Below are positions 55,335 through 64,000 of a stretch of 64,000 bases of DNA, piece by piece. The stretch covers positions 1 to 64,000 of the forward strand of contig JACPPD010000011.1 in the NCBI GenBank assembly GCA_016191145.1. The letters run 5' to 3'. Below the pieces are notes generated by a model that worked only from the letters and a program-made list of their open reading frames with translations, ran no database searches and was not told the DNA's origin. This DNA comes from Ignavibacteria bacterium (GTDB taxonomy: Bacteria > Bacteroidota > Ignavibacteria > Kapaibacteriales > Kapaibacteriaceae). The position numbers and the translations under genes are program-made. Each line of letters starts with the position of its first letter. The first letter of the stretch is position 1.

Positions 55335-57019
55335 TGCAATACCTTCACCAGTTCAACACGTCGTGCCCGCTTACGCCACAACTCAATATGCTCATCGTTC
55401 CTGCGATCCGGCAACATGGATTCGCCCGCACTGCGCCCTTCTAACAATGACCGTTCGACACCGCGTTTTTGCAATTCATCCATAACAAAATTTACACGGT
55501 TCTTTCCCAGAGTCATATTGGAAGCATCATCATCTACGTCATCCGTGTGACCAATCAGGACCAGCTTTTTCAATCGCTTCCCGCTCATTTTAACATTTGT
55601 GGCCAGCATATCGAGCGATTGTTGCCATGTTTGTTTTGTTTCTGCGCCGTTGGAATCCAGCGTATAGTCGTATGGATTGTCGAAGACGGCTGTTGGAAAG
55701 TTTACTCTAAGAACAAATATTTCCGGAAGGACGAATGGCTTCGCAATCTGAAATGTATCGTTAGCTGCGTATTCCGGAACAACCACACGCATTTCGTCAA
55801 AGAACAAATCTGGCGCCTGTGCCGAAATCTCAACTTCGGTTTCAACGGGAACCGATAATTGGTAATCCCCAGCAGTGTCGGTAGTTGTAGACCCGATAAT
55901 TTTATGTGTGCTTGCGTCGGTAGCAGTTACATCTGCATCGGGAACAGGGTTGTTTGTGTTTTGGTTGATGACCGTACCAGTTACCGTTGCGAGCTGCTTG
56001 GGCTGTTGAATCGGAACTTGTTCCCGCGATGCAAACGGAGCCAACACGAATACATCAAAGTCTGCAGGTGCCTCTTGAGAGAGTCTCGGTCTGTTCGATG
56101 AAAAGTACATGGTAGATGTATCAACCGATCGCGGGAACAGTTCGTCGAAACGGCTATTTAACGGCTGACCCAAATTGCGTGGCGTTCCGGCGCTCAACGT
56201 GTTGCCGTTCCGGTGCAGGGCAACTTCAAATAAATCGTATCCACCAACGGATGCATGACCCGCACTGGAAAAAAGCATGATACTATCATTTGCAACAATA
56301 AAGGGCGATAGTTCATCGCAGGGCGTGTTTACGCCCCCTTCAAGAATCTGCGGAACGGACCACGAGGTTCCGGTACGGACACTATACCACAAATCTGTTC
56401 CGCCTATGGTGCCGGGTCGGTCGGAGGCGAATACAAGGAACCTACCGTCGGCAGAAACGGTTGGATGTCCGTCCCAAAACACGCTGGTGTTTACGCTTAT
56501 CAATTCGGCGGCGGAGGGTTGCACAGATGTTATCGAGCTGCTTCGAAGAGCCACAGCGGCAATGGAAGCGTCTCCCATCACTGCATTCGCATCAACAATG
56601 GTAGCGTATGCGCTATGCGTCCCAACATTGGCATTCGATGATTGAACTTTCTCAACCCGATCAACCGCAGTGCGTCTTACGGGCGTATACACAGACGATG
56701 CCGCATCCTCACCCTCCAGAAGCATGTCGATTATGCCGATGGGGAGTAACGCCCACTCGTTTTTCAGTGATGAAGCGCCGACGACTCGTTTCAGAGACCT
56801 TTTCATTCCGCCCAAGACTTTTGAAGTGTCGATAGAAACAACGTTGTATTCTTCGGGCTGGCAGGGCGGTGCAGGAGGAGGCAGGGGGCATGGCAGGGCG
56901 CTGCGCTGAGGCCGATACGAAGAACATCCCGTAAGTAATGCGCTAATAATAAACGGTATGATAAATAACAATACTGTCCAGTTATTTCTCGTTGAAATTA
57001 ACCGCTGCAGTAAGCGCAT
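55331..57019 (-). CDS. PorE-like OmpA lipoprotein (PD40 propeller, CRD, OmpA domain)
   Basis: About 562 aa from ATG 57019; longer in-frame starts (57046, 57085) overlap aat more. Lipobox LLTGC after a hydrophobic stretch, a Pro-rich segment (PCPLPPPAPP), PD40/WD40-like blades (GRFLVFASDRPGTIGGTDLW, SIMLFSSAGHASVGGYDLFE, STMYFSSNRPRL), a carboxypeptidase-regulatory-like domain (VTGTVINQNTNNPVPDADV), and a C-terminal OmpA-type peptidoglycan-binding domain (LVLIGHTDDVDD...RARRVELV). This domain order is that of the T9SS-associated PorE lipoprotein, though the N-terminal TPR of PorE is missing. The peptidoglycan-binding role is predicted; the T9SS role is inferred. Confidence 0.82.
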   Translation of the reverse strand: MRLLQRLISTRNNWTVLLFIIPFIISALLTGCSSYRPQRSALPCPLPPPAPPCQPEEYNVVSIDTSKVLGGMKRSLKRVVGASSLKNEWALLPIGIIDMLLEGEDAASSVYTPVRRTAVDRVEKVQSSNANVGTHSAYATIVDANAVMGDASIAAVALRSSSITSVQPSAAELISVNTSVFWDGHPTVSADGRFLVFASDRPGTIGGTDLWYSVRTGTSWSVPQILEGGVNTPCDELSPFIVANDSIMLFSSAGHASVGGYDLFEVALHRNGNTLSAGTPRNLGQPLNSRFDELFPRSVDTSTMYFSSNRPRLSQEAPADFDVFVLAPFASREQVPIQQPKQLATVTGTVINQNTNNPVPDADVTATDASTHKIIGSTTTDTAGDYQLSVPVETEVEISAQAPDLFFDEMRVVVPEYAANDTFQIAKPFVLPEIFVLRVNFPTAVFDNPYDYTLDSNGAETKQTWQQSLDMLATNVKMSGKRLKKLVLIGHTDDVDDDASNMTLGKNRVNFVMDELQKRGVERSLLEGRSAGESMLPDRRNDEHIELWRKRARRVELVKVLQ

Positions 57020-57581
57020 CTGCAAGAAGTATTTGGTAGTCGGCATCGGGTATTTCGATGGCGCCAAGTTGTTTAGTAAATTCATTGATATACTGTGTAT
57101 CCAGCAGTCTGAATCCGCAGATGTTCAAATGTGCTACAAGATGCACAAATGCCGCTTTAGAAGCATTGCTTTGCGCTGAAAACATAGACTCGCCGAAGAA
57201 CGCGCCGTTGATTGCAACGCCGTACAAGCCCCCTACAAGAATATCTTCTGACCACGACTCAAAGCTATGAGCAAATCCCATAATGTGAAGCTGGTGATAT
57301 GCCTCGATGATCTCTGGGCTTATCCACGAATCGGTGCGGCGAGAGCAGTTAGTAATTACTTCCAGAAAGGCTTCGTCGGATGTTACGCGAAATGTTCCTT
57401 TGTGGATTACCTGCCGAAGTGATCTCGGTATCTGAATTGATTCCAAGGGAATAATTGCCCGTGGATCAGGCTTGTGCCAAAGGATCGATCCGGTATCCGG
57501 GTCGGCCATTGGGAAGAAACCATTGCGATAGGCAATAAGCAGAACATCGGGCAGCAAGGTTGAGCTATGAGCAGATCGCAT
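56982..57581 (-). CDS. aat: leucyl/phenylalanyl-tRNA-protein transferase
   Basis: Transfers Leu or Phe from tRNA to N-terminal Lys/Arg of proteins for degradation by the N-end rule (ClpAP). 199 aa with RNGFFPMADPDTGSILWHKPDPRAI, GFAHSFESWSEDILVGGLYGVAI, FFGESMFSAQSNASKAAFVHL and the closing LLDTQYINEFTKQLGAIEI, the whole family core. It begins sharing one base with the trmB stop and its 3' end overlaps the PorE-like gene. Confidence 0.93.
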   Translation of the reverse strand: MRSAHSSTLLPDVLLIAYRNGFFPMADPDTGSILWHKPDPRAIIPLESIQIPRSLRQVIHKGTFRVTSDEAFLEVITNCSRRTDSWISPEIIEAYHQLHIMGFAHSFESWSEDILVGGLYGVAINGAFFGESMFSAQSNASKAAFVHLVAHLNICGFRLLDTQYINEFTKQLGAIEIPDADYQILLADALTAAVNFNEK

Positions 57582-58255
57582 TACTTTTCAGCGCAGTAGA
57601 GAGTGTATGGAATTGCTTTCCGTTCACAAAACAATTGGTGGTCTGTTTTAAAAGCAAAAGGCCAGCGATGCGCTGTTTCGTCGTTCATTTCAATAAGTTT
57701 CAGCGCACCGTGCCTAACAATCGTGCTGCGCTGAAAGTCATCAACTTCGTTTCTGTCAGTTGCCAGATACAGTCTTCCGCCGGGTCTCAGAACCTTGTTC
57801 ACTTCGTCGAGGAAATGTGGTGAGAATGCACGACGTTTAAAGTGACGTCGCTTTAGCCATGGATCCGGGAACAGATAGGTAGCATAATCGATTGATTCAG
57901 GGTCTATCCATTGCAGTCCGTTTACAATTGAGTACCACAGGGCGCGCATGTTGTGCATGTGCTCGCCGCCAGCTACGCCATTGATCCAATCAACGAGCGT
58001 CTTTCGAATCTCCAAACCGATGATAGGCACATGGGGATATGCCATTGCATGCCTTAGCAGGAATCCGCCTCTCCCGCATCCAAGATCGATTACGCGTGCA
58101 GGTTCGCCGATGCCATATACTTCGCTCCACGTGATATTCTCGATTGTTGGGGGGTACCATTCAGCCCATTGCTGTTGTGGTGCAGAGAGATACGCCTGTG
58201 AACTCACATGATGCCGCACCCGTGGAATTGGATATCGTGTATAATCTATCACCAT
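57581..58255 (-). CDS. trmB: tRNA (guanine-N7-)-methyltransferase
   Basis: Methylates G46 of the tRNA variable loop. About 224 aa from the ATG at 58255; the longer TTG ORF (58291) is less likely. SAM-binding VIDLGCGRGGFLLRHA, PIIGLEIRKTLV, the family motif YLFPDPWLKRRHFKRRAFSPHFL and LYLATDRNEV are present. It is the first gene of the trmB-to-kmo cluster and is divergent from secD across about 150 nt. Confidence 0.93.
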   Translation of the reverse strand: MVIDYTRYPIPRVRHHVSSQAYLSAPQQQWAEWYPPTIENITWSEVYGIGEPARVIDLGCGRGGFLLRHAMAYPHVPIIGLEIRKTLVDWINGVAGGEHMHNMRALWYSIVNGLQWIDPESIDYATYLFPDPWLKRRHFKRRAFSPHFLDEVNKVLRPGGRLYLATDRNEVDDFQRSTIVRHGALKLIEMNDETAHRWPFAFKTDHQLFCERKAIPYTLYCAEK

Positions 58256-58344
58256 CAAAACTAACGCCCCTTCCACTTTCCGTTGTCCCAATTTCAGTTA
58301 GTCAATTTCTCCCGTTAGCACCCGATTGGGATAAACTGTATCTG

Positions 58345-58352
58345 TATATTTG
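58345..58352 (+). promoter_or_regulatory. candidate -7 element (TATATTTG) upstream of secD
   Basis: TATATTTG fits the Bacteroidota -7 consensus TAnnTTTG, in the gap before secD (start 58406). A TTG lies 16 nt upstream, shorter than the usual 19-21 nt spacing, so support is moderate at best. Confidence 0.35.
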
Positions 58353-58405
58353 CGGTTCTGATTTTATTAATGCATCGACTGGGTCTTTGACGCAGGGAGG
58401 AATCC

Positions 58406-60448
58406 TTGAAGCAAAATGTTTTATGGCGGTGGGGTATCATCATCGCACCCATACTGGCCGCCGCGTATCTGATGTGGCCAACGTATCGGTATTATCAAAT
58501 GGATGAAGAGCGTCAGGCACTGTCTTCCGATTCCGTGCAACTGGCGCAATGGGATGAATTACATGGTGAGGATTTTCAAAAAGTCAGACAGAACCGCCTC
58601 AAGCTGGGTCTCGATTTGAGAGGGGGCATGTACGTCACACTCGAAGTCGACGTATTGAAGCTGATTGAAGAAGCTGCCGATGAAACGAGTGTCGATGGCG
58701 AGTTTACTTCGATCATTGAAAAGACGAGGAAGGAAACGGACAACACAGACCTCGATGTTCTCGATACATTTCTCGGATTATTCAAGGCCAGCGGAAAGAG
58801 TCTGCTTCAGTACTTCACGATATCTAGTCAGTTGGATCCAACCGAAGAAGCTGTAGAGGAACGTCTGCGTCGCGATGCCGATGCCGCCGTCGATCAGGCC
58901 TTGCAGGTTATCAAGCAGCGGATCAATCAATATGAATTATCGGAAACGGAAATTCAGAAGGTTGGATCGAGGCGGATTCAAATCGAATTGCCGGACGTTA
59001 AGGACGAGCAGGAGATTCGGTCGCTCTTGCAGACAACAGCACGTTTAGAGTTCAAGCGTGTCCTCATGAATCGTGAAACTATCCGAACATTCTATGCCAT
59101 CGACCGTGTGTTGAAGGGGGTATCGCCCGATTCAACAGATGTTGTTTCCGATAGCGCAATCGCCCGGGCCGATACTGCATCAAAGGACACTGCAGTCGCC
59201 GATACAAGTGGTTCCGACACAGCGAAATCAGACACCACAAATCCCTATACAAACCTTCCGAAGGAAGAACAGGAACGTGCAATCAAGCGCGACTATCCGT
59301 TTACCCACATGATAGCCGGATACTTTGCTGCCAACGAAAAGGCAACAATGCAGCCGTTTGATTTTGTACTAAAGAAACCCGAAGATTTTCCGGAAACGGG
59401 CATCTACAGATTTATTATCGGTGAGAAATTTCTCTCTCAATTACTCCGTCTGCTTAACAGGCCCGAAGTACAAAAGGTTATCCCTGTAGACTTGCAGATT
59501 CTCATCGGCGCCAACGCAGAGGGTCGAACGGCATCGGCTGAAGGTACAGGTGTTTATGATGTTTATACCGTTGCACGAGAGGCCGATCTAACTGGTGATG
59601 TAATCACGGAGGCATTTCCAACGTACGACCCGAGTTCCGGGCATCCAGTAGTAAGCATGAGCATGAATCCGGAAGGTGCAGAGAGATGGGCGCAGATCAC
59701 CGGTGCGAATGTTGGAAAGCGTATAGCCATTGTTCTCGACGGGAGAGTATACTCTGCGCCGAACGTCATTAATAAAATTCCCAATGGCAGCTCGCAAATC
59801 ACTGGCATGGGCGGTGTGCAGGAAGCAAATCTTCTGGCAGTTGTGCTGAAGGCAGGGGCATTAAAGGCGCCTGTGAAAATTATTGAAGAACGTGTTGTGG
59901 GGCCATCGCTGGGAGAAGATTCAATTAGGCGCGGCATCATGTCGTCGATCCTATCGTTTGCTCTAGTTGTACTTTTTATGCTTGTTTACTATATGCTTGG
60001 CGGTGGACTGGCCGACGTTGCATTGCTGATGAACGTCCTGCTAGTAGTAGCAACACTCGTTGGTTTACAGGGAACACTAACGCTGCCCGGTATTGCCGGT
60101 ATCATCCTGGCCACTGCTATGGCTGTAGATGCTAACATTCTCATCTTCGAGCGGATGAGGGAAGAGCTCGCAGCGGGCCGAACATTGCGTACGGCCTTGG
60201 AGCAAGGGTATGCCAAAGCGTGGAGTGCTATTCTCGACTCGAACCTGACGAACATGCTTTCCGGCGTCGTGCTCATTTTCCTCGGAAGCGGACCCGTAAA
60301 AGGATTTGCGTGGACATTAATAATTGGTGTGTTAATGACCTTGTTTACCGCCGTCGTCGTCACTCGTTCAATGTTTGAACTCTACCTGAGCACAGGCGCA
60401 ACAACGATTAATCTTGGACAGAAAAAAACAGCGCAAGCTGTTGTGTAA
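58406..60448 (+). CDS. secD: protein translocase subunit SecD
   Basis: Part of SecDF, which uses the proton gradient to drive late stages of Sec export. 680 aa; TTG start preceded by AGGAGG at about 9 nt. N-terminal helix, LKLGLDLRGGMYVTLEVD, the periplasmic P1 domain, and six membrane helices with VGPSLGEDSIRRGIMSS and TAMAVDANILIFERMREEL. Residues about 238-281 hold a low-complexity Asp/Ser/Thr/Ala insert (for example DTASKDTAVADTSGSDTAKS), not usual in SecD. secF follows after 9 nt. Confidence 0.96.
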   Translation: MKQNVLWRWGIIIAPILAAAYLMWPTYRYYQMDEERQALSSDSVQLAQWDELHGEDFQKVRQNRLKLGLDLRGGMYVTLEVDVLKLIEEAADETSVDGEFTSIIEKTRKETDNTDLDVLDTFLGLFKASGKSLLQYFTISSQLDPTEEAVEERLRRDADAAVDQALQVIKQRINQYELSETEIQKVGSRRIQIELPDVKDEQEIRSLLQTTARLEFKRVLMNRETIRTFYAIDRVLKGVSPDSTDVVSDSAIARADTASKDTAVADTSGSDTAKSDTTNPYTNLPKEEQERAIKRDYPFTHMIAGYFAANEKATMQPFDFVLKKPEDFPETGIYRFIIGEKFLSQLLRLLNRPEVQKVIPVDLQILIGANAEGRTASAEGTGVYDVYTVAREADLTGDVITEAFPTYDPSSGHPVVSMSMNPEGAERWAQITGANVGKRIAIVLDGRVYSAPNVINKIPNGSSQITGMGGVQEANLLAVVLKAGALKAPVKIIEERVVGPSLGEDSIRRGIMSSILSFALVVLFMLVYYMLGGGLADVALLMNVLLVVATLVGLQGTLTLPGIAGIILATAMAVDANILIFERMREELAAGRTLRTALEQGYAKAWSAILDSNLTNMLSGVVLIFLGSGPVKGFAWTLIIGVLMTLFTAVVVTRSMFELYLSTGATTINLGQKKTAQAVV

Positions 60449-60457
60449 GGAACAGAT

Positions 60458-61405
60458 ATGGACCTCATTAAAAAGACAAACATCGACTTCATCAGTAAGC
60501 GAAATGTATTCTTTATAACATCGTTTGTTGTTAACGTCCTTGGCCTCCTGCTAATCGTTTTCACAGGAGTCGACCTGGGCATTGATTTCACGGGCGGGAC
60601 ACAGGTTTCGGTACGCTTTCAGAAGAACACCGCAACTACTGAAGAAATTCGATCTACGCTGTCAACTATTGGTTACAGTGGTGCGCAGCTCAAGAGCTTT
60701 GGTAATCCAGGCGAGTATTTAATCAGAGTGGCAGCATCGGGGAATGCCTCAAAAGTTTCTGCCGATATTGTTTCTAAACTGCAGAGTACATATTCAAACG
60801 ATACAATTGAGCTGCTGGGTGCCGACAATGTGGAAAAGAAGATCTCCGGTGAGCTTGCCATCGATTCGTTGATTGCCATGGTTGTTGCATTCGTTGTGAT
60901 GTTGATATACATCGCCTTCCGATTTGAATTTGTCTACGGTCTGGGTTCCATTGTGGCGTTGCTTCACGATGTGCTTATGGCCTTCGTTATCTCGGTTCTG
61001 TTCAATAAAACAGGTTTGTTAAACCTAGAGCTTAGCATAAACTCAATAGCTGCCTACCTAACAATCCTTGGATACTCGATTAACGACAAAGTTGTTGTCT
61101 TCGACAGAATACGCGAGAACCGGGAGAAGCACAAAGGCATGGCATTGGCCGACCTCATCAATGTTTCGTTAAACGAAACGCTTTCCAGAACGCTAATCAC
61201 CGGTGTTGCAGTTCTTGGGGCACTTCTCATCCTCGTATTCATGGGGGGAGAAGTATTGGAGGGATTCGCCTTTACAATGTTTGTCGGCATCGTTATAGGC
61301 ACATATTCTTCGATCTATATTGCTTCCTCGTTTGTGCTGTGGTACACGGACAGAATTAGGCACAAGCGTGTTGGAACTGTGCACGCAGCTCAGGCCAAGG
61401 GGTAA
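60458..61405 (+). CDS. secF: protein translocase subunit SecF
   Basis: 315 aa. LGIDFTGGTQVSVRF, the SecF periplasmic domain, FEFVYGLGSIVALLHDVLMAF, GYSINDKVVVFDRIRENR and LSRTLITGVAVLGALLILVFMGG match SecF throughout; six membrane helices. Directly follows secD, forming the complex partner. A STAS-domain gene follows after 3 nt. Confidence 0.96.
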   Translation: MDLIKKTNIDFISKRNVFFITSFVVNVLGLLLIVFTGVDLGIDFTGGTQVSVRFQKNTATTEEIRSTLSTIGYSGAQLKSFGNPGEYLIRVAASGNASKVSADIVSKLQSTYSNDTIELLGADNVEKKISGELAIDSLIAMVVAFVVMLIYIAFRFEFVYGLGSIVALLHDVLMAFVISVLFNKTGLLNLELSINSIAAYLTILGYSINDKVVVFDRIRENREKHKGMALADLINVSLNETLSRTLITGVAVLGALLILVFMGGEVLEGFAFTMFVGIVIGTYSSIYIASSFVLWYTDRIRHKRVGTVHAAQAKG

Positions 61406-61408
61406 CCC

Positions 61409-63015
<1,607 letters not shown>

Positions 63016-63027
63016 TGGCACTTGCCA

Positions 63028-63293
63028 GGTTCAGGGTTCAGGGTTCCAAGTTCAGGGTTCAGGGTTCCAAGTTCAGGGTTCCAGGTTCAAAGTTCATGGT
63101 GCCAGGTTCAGGGTTCCAGGTTCAAGGTTCAGGGTTCAAAGTTCAAGGTTCAGGGTTCCAGGTTCAAGGTTCATGGTTCCAGGTTCAGGGTTCCAGGTTC
63201 AAAGTTCAGGGTTCCAGGTTCAAGGTTCAGGGTTCCAAGTTCAGGGTTCAGGGTTCCAAGTTCAAGGTTCCAGGTTCAGGGTTCAGGGTTCCA
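63028..63293 (+). repeat. 7-bp minisatellite array (RGTTCMN units), about 38 copies
   Basis: Exactly 266 bp can be cut into 38 uninterrupted heptamers, nearly all GGTTCAG, GGTTCCA, GGTTCAA, AGTTCAG or AGTTCAA, with GGTGCCA and GGTTCAT/AGTTCAT variants. No insertion breaks the 7-bp register. Since 7 is not a multiple of 3, every frame reads the same heptapeptide-type repeat (FRVQGSG), so ORFs here are not evidence of a gene. Flanked by GTGGCACTTGCCAG on the left and AGTGCCACGTGCCAC on the right. Confidence 0.95.
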
Positions 63294-63622
63294 AGGGAGT
63301 GCCACGTGCCACAGTACAGCCGTGTGGTCCGCAATGCGGGGATCGGGGGAATGCAAACAGCCTCCAAATGATAAATGAAATGACATGCCAGGACCGTGCA
63401 CTCAAGCATGGAATACCACGAACCTGGATCGTTGAACCGTAGACACACGGCTCATGATAACGGACTAATGCTGCCATAACAGGAAGATCGCGGATAAACA
63501 TCTATGGCGCAACTCAACAAATACTCGACAGCAATTTGAAGCCCTCGATACTCGTGATACTGCCGACAGCCATGTTATAGGGGTTTAGAAGAGTACAAAT
63601 AAATATATTTAGTATTAAATCC
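63294..63622. other. non-coding spacer between inverted repeat arrays
   Basis: About 330 nt with no convincing ORF, RNA gene or transposase remnant. The left edge has AGTGCCACGTGCCAC; the interior contains isolated AACCTGG and TTGAACC words, similar to the arrays. The right end is A/T-rich (AATAAATATATTTAG). I see no other structure in it. Confidence 0.6.
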
Positions 63623-63777
63623 TTGAACCATGAACCTGGAACCATGAACCATGAACTTGGAACCCTGAACCTTGAACTTGGAACCCTGGAACCCTGAACC
63701 CTGAACTTGGAACCCTGAACCTGGAACCCTGAACTTTGAACTTGGAACTTTGAACCCTGAACCTTGAACTTGGAACT
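63623..63777 (-). repeat. second 7-bp array, inverted relative to the first, about 22 copies
   Basis: Units TTGAACC, CTGAACC, TGGAACC, ATGAACC and versions with final T are the reverse complements of the units at 63028-63293. One 8-bp unit (CTGGAACC, near 63686) shifts the register once. Together the two arrays form a long imperfect inverted repeat with a 329-nt spacer. Confidence 0.94.
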
Positions 63778-63789
63778 TCCTATAAGAAA

Positions 63790-64000
63790 ATGTGTTATGT
63801 TTTGCTACCCGTGTCCCTCCCTCGAACCATAGTTCTCTTCCTTTCCTTTTTGCTTCTGTCGTTGAGTGCCATTGGACAGCGTTGGGAAGAGGTTACACTG
63901 CCTGCCCCTTACAATGCAGGGTATTACCTTGACATTTTCTTTTTACCATCGTCGCCTCAGTATGGATGGGCGTGCGATTACGATTCCGGCTATGTTGTTC
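63790..64000 (+). CDS. secreted protein, N-terminal part (runs off the right edge)
   Basis: An ATG at 63790 opens an ORF without stop to the window end (about 70 codons). A signal peptide is clear (TIVLFLSFLLLSLSAIGQ), followed by RWEEVTLPAPYNAGYYLDIFF and GWACDYDSGYVV, reminiscent of the first blade of BNR/YCF48-like beta-propeller secreted proteins. Start could also be the GTG at 63811. It begins 12 nt after the second 7-bp array. Confidence 0.72.
   Translation, partial: MCYVLLPVSLPRTIVLFLSFLLLSLSAIGQRWEEVTLPAPYNAGYYLDIFFLPSSPQYGWACDYDSGYVV

Noticed and set aside
63294-63622. Mobile element bounded by inverted arrays
   Set aside because: No transposase, no target-site duplication and no ORF with motif was seen between the arrays.
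63028-63777. CRISPR array
   Set aside because: Units are 7 bp with no spacers, and no cas genes are nearby. It is a minisatellite, not CRISPR.

Overview
The window looks like a chromosomal segment from a bacterium of the Bacteroidota/Chlorobiota/Ignavibacteria neighbourhood, most plausibly a Kapabacteria-like lineage; this is inferred from gene content, not a species identification. Pointers are several secreted proteins with C-terminal type IX secretion (T9SS) sorting-domain features, a PorE-like OmpA lipoprotein, DUF3857 transglutaminase, IgGFc-binding and SBBP-repeat surface proteins, kynurenine 3-monooxygenase, an MqnA-type (futalosine) menaquinone gene and a SecD-SecF pair. There is no phage, plasmid, transposase, CRISPR or tRNA that I can see. 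Genes are tightly packed, with many 1-4 nt stop/start overlaps.

Layout. 1-160: 3' end of a 5S rRNA (so an rRNA operon lies to the left) and its terminator. 200-2800: two unknown small ORFs and a secreted copper amine oxidase. 2760-8900 (minus): miaB, an SBBP-repeat secreted protein, purC, rodA and pdxA, read right to left. 9000-14700: a four-helix-bundle protein (plus strand), then on the minus strand a large TPR/transglutaminase protein with thiamine pyrophosphokinase overlapping its end and an esterase. 14750-17430: universal stress protein, fructose-1,6-bisphosphatase and an apparently Tat-exported superoxide dismutase in one unit, then an RRM RNA-binding protein with a clear terminator. 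17500-24730: outer-membrane barrel protein, leucine dehydrogenase, nusB, a T9SS-type SBBP protein and an acyl-CoA carboxylase beta subunit. 24800-27100 (minus): MarR regulator coupled to a CAP-domain protein, and prfA.

27170-35300 is a run of envelope genes: a DUF4397-like lipoprotein, a small T9SS-type protein, an IgGFc-binding protein fused to a barrel-like C-terminus, an orphan CcmB, a metallophosphoesterase lipoprotein and a membrane acyltransferase. 35300-38700 holds a broken secreted gene, then a TetR regulator, a FSA-type transaldolase, an MqnA-like protein and a SpoU methyltransferase. 38700-42600 has a second metallophosphoesterase overlapping a second IgGFc-binding protein, this one with a T9SS-like C-terminus. 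42700-46040: S41 protease, DUF3108 protein and a BadF-type kinase, then a convergent LD-carboxypeptidase. 47170-49740: a glycine-rich T9SS protein.

49760-58260 (minus) is a seven-gene, nearly gap-free cluster: trmB, aat, PorE-like lipoprotein, class A PBP, barrel protein, lipoprotein, kmo. 58400-63015 (plus): secD, secF, a STAS protein and purA. The right end (63028-63777) has no gene but two oppositely oriented arrays of a 7-bp repeat, followed by the start of another secreted protein. The common theme outside housekeeping is building and decorating the outer membrane: Sec translocation (SecDF), cell-wall synthesis and turnover (RodA, PBP, LD-carboxypeptidase), a possible T9SS anchor (PorE-like) and at least four candidate T9SS cargo proteins.
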